From: Chelydra serpentina
Taxonomy: Eukaryota; Chordata; Testudines; Chelydridae
Assembly (NCBI GenBank): GCA_037349315.1
Contig: JBAIAC010000033.1
Coordinates: forward strand, 14,898,001 to 14,962,000
Length of the DNA: 64,000 nucleotides
Direction of reading: 5' to 3'
Part shown: piece by piece, positions 61,986 through 64,000 of the stretch
Layout of the letters: each line of letters starts with the position of its first letter
How positions within the stretch are numbered: position 1 is the first letter of the stretch
Translations under genes and position numbers: made by a program
Notes under the pieces: model-generated
Database searches by the model: none
Seen by the model: the letters and a program-made list of their open reading frames with translations, nothing else
What the model was told of the DNA's origin: nothing

Positions 61986-63770
61986 TATAATGTAACTTAA
62001 CGCTTTTGTAATTGTGTTGACAGAAAAGTTGTTTTAAAGTATAGGTATGTTGGATATTCATAGTAGTATTTTCATCATCCAAAGTGCTATCAGTGTTGCA
62101 CTCAGATAAATAACTTTCAATGGACAGCTATTTATCTACACCATGATTAGGGAAGCCTTTCAAAAACACTCTAAGTATTACTCGCTTTCTTGTCACTGCT
62201 AATTACACTGAAAAAATCATAATTTGCAGCTTCATTCCTTATATGAATAGGAGGTAAATTCAATTGGAAAACTACCTTATTTCAAAAATGTATATACCTG
62301 TATGCTGTTTTTTAAAAATTAAAATAGAATTACAGTTTGTACTTGCAAAATGAGGCTGTGGGGAAAACTGACTTTAACATGCCTTGTGTAGTCGCAGCGC
62401 TGGGAGAGAGCTCTCCCAGTGCTCTCAAAAATCCACCTCAACGAAGGGCGTAGTTTCCAGCGCTGGGAGCGCGGCTCCCAGCACTGGGGCATTGTTTACA
62501 CTGGCGCTTTACAGTGCTGCATGGATTCAAAAATATAGATCCACTTGAATTAAATGTCAATTTAGAATATTATAAACGCTAACACACACAGTTTCAACTG
62601 CTGTTAAAACATATAATCTAAAATTATATGAATAACAATTACAGGAGTTTGACATGAAGGTAAAGTTTAATTGTAAGATCTGCTAACTGTGATACATAGT
62701 GGCTGCATAAACCTGATGATCAGTGCCTTGGCTGACTCATATGAATTGTATTTGCTATCTAAGTGCTAATTTTTAATACGGTCTCAAAATCATTTGACAG
62801 ATTAGCCAGGGATATGCTGATAGGGTGAAATTAGTTAGATGCTAAAATACACTCCCCAGTGAAGATGAGTGCTCAGACTCCACCAAGGCAGAAAATATTT
62901 TCCCTTTGAAAGGTACCAGTGTGTCGATTTTTGAGCATTGTGCACATGCAAGTTAAGTATCCCTTTATATATGTTTAGATTGTTCTTTAAAATGCTGCAT
63001 TTCTGATATCTTTGCCCTATATCAAATAAGAAATTAAGCAGCTTGTGTATGTTTGGGGCAACAAAACAGTGAACATTATCAAACATGTTAAAATACAATT
63101 GTAAGCTGTAATTTGATGCCTGATCTAAAGTATATACTAATAAAGGGATTCCAGTTACACAAAAATACACTAACCCGGGACTTGCCTTTTTGGGAAATCT
63201 TACAGAAACGTGCAGGAAAAGACAGAAAACGGTGCTATTCTTTTGAGAGAAAAAGGTCAGCTTTATGAGGTTTTTATTCACTCTGGTTTTACCAAAAAGG
63301 TTGCAAATAAGACTAGGCCTTGCTAAAGCTATTGTTAGTGATTTTTCTCTTAGAAAATTTGCTTTTGTGACTGAATCAGGAGAAAGGTAATTTGTTTTAA
63401 TACTGGGCTGAAGATGATGGAATTGCTTCCCGAGATGACAGGTACTGCAAGGACTCTGGCTTCAGTCACTGCAAGAGCCTCAAGGGCTCTGGTAAATCCT
63501 AGTTATAAACTAGAAAAGGATTTAACCCCTATCTTGTCTGGTACAGCAACATTTAAAGCAGAGATTCATTTTATTAGTTGGATTACAGATCTGTTTCTGT
63601 ACTGTTTTTTTTAAAAGGAAATTCTGATTTCTCTTTAGATATACAAACTAAGCTAGTTTTCTGTGGGCCAGACTTTAGTTTTTCAATTTGATATCTGCCA
63701 TAACAGTGAACTTGCACTAGAAAAAATTGTTAATGGAAAAAGGACATCACAGGTTAGACGCAATACTTCA
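61986..63770. other. Downstream intergenic sequence
   Basis: Apart from the MITE piece at 62371-62521, no gene or named repeat was seen. The 148-codon minus frame at 62835-63281 has no recognisable domain. Confidence 0.5.
62371..62521. mobile_element. MITE fragment (copy 1 of 2)
   Basis: From ACTTTAACATGCCTTGTGTA to GCTTTACAGTGCTGCA it matches the copy at 63771-64000 with few changes, but lacks both termini. It contains GCTGGGAGAGAGCTCTCCC, an internal hairpin. Confidence 0.85.
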
Positions 63771-64000
63771 GGGCCAGTCTACACTGGCAATGCTAAAGCG
63801 CTGCCGCGGCAGCACTTTAACATGCCTTGTGTAGTCGCGGCGCAGCGCTGGGAGAGAGCTCTCCCAGTGCTCTCAAAAATCCACCTTAACGAAGGGCGTT
63901 GTTTCCAGCGCTGGGAGCGCGGCTCCCACCACTGGGGCACTGTTTACACTGGCGCTTTACAGTGCTGCAACGTGCTGCGCTCGGGGGTGTGTGTTTTTTC
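63771..64000. mobile_element. MITE (copy 2 of 2), cut by window end
   Basis: It begins GGGCCAGTCTACACTGGC and has the same body as 62371-62521, including two hairpin-prone blocks. The right terminus is beyond the window. Confidence 0.8.

Noticed and set aside
62835..63281. 148-codon minus strand frame
   Set aside because: No domain and no supporting gene structure; probably chance.

Overview
This 64 kb window comes from a vertebrate nuclear genome, most probably a turtle (Testudines). Two intron-bearing protein-coding genes lie on the + strand. They sit in a background of CR1 LINEs, tRNA-headed SINEs, Penelope-like fragments and many short hAT-type DNA transposons of the kind found in chelonian genomes. 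The turtle call is an inference from repeat content. The vertebrate call and the two gene identities are firm.

Gene 1 is RAB27A. Five coding exons were assembled by splice sites and reading phase: 25383-25535, 28208-28293, 29513-29616, 31275-31398 and 41023-41221. They join to exactly 221 codons plus stop, with all GTPase motifs and a C-terminal CGC prenylation signal. The intron after the fourth coding exon needs a GC donor. Gene 2 is RSL24D1, in six exons: 47936-48016, 50481-50594, 55386-55458, 58054-58117, 59354-59439 and 60973-61046. They join to 163 codons plus stop, and a CpG-rich promoter lies immediately upstream. In mammals RAB27A and RSL24D1 are also neighbours in this order on one strand (human 15q21). 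One protein controls secretory-organelle docking and the other acts in 60S ribosome assembly, so the pairing is synteny and not a functional unit.

Layout. 1-1295 is an RTE-type LINE fragment; 2621-4625 a CR1 LINE; 4626-9765 mostly unassigned sequence. 9766-10715 is a nested pair of DNA transposons. 12482-19056 holds several hAT elements, one of which has inserted into an older repeat. 21063-21255 is a Penelope tail palindrome. 21481-23175 (minus) is a long, nearly intact open frame of an unclassified mobile-element-like protein with one internal stop. 24093-25197 has a SINE and another hAT. 25362-about 44100 is RAB27A with its probable 3' UTR; intron 5 (31399-41022) holds a CR1 broken by three later insertions. 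44752-46556 are repeats. 47780-61985 is RSL24D1, whose introns hold a Tigger-like element, a solo LTR and hAT elements. Two copies of one MITE close the window.

The most interesting item is the 21.5-23.4 kb locus. Its long frame lacks any domain I can name confidently, is broken only by a TGA that looks like CpG decay, and is preceded by four perfect copies of ATTGCATCAT within 82 bp. That 10-mer matches the C/EBP-ATF (ATF4/CHOP) amino-acid-response core.
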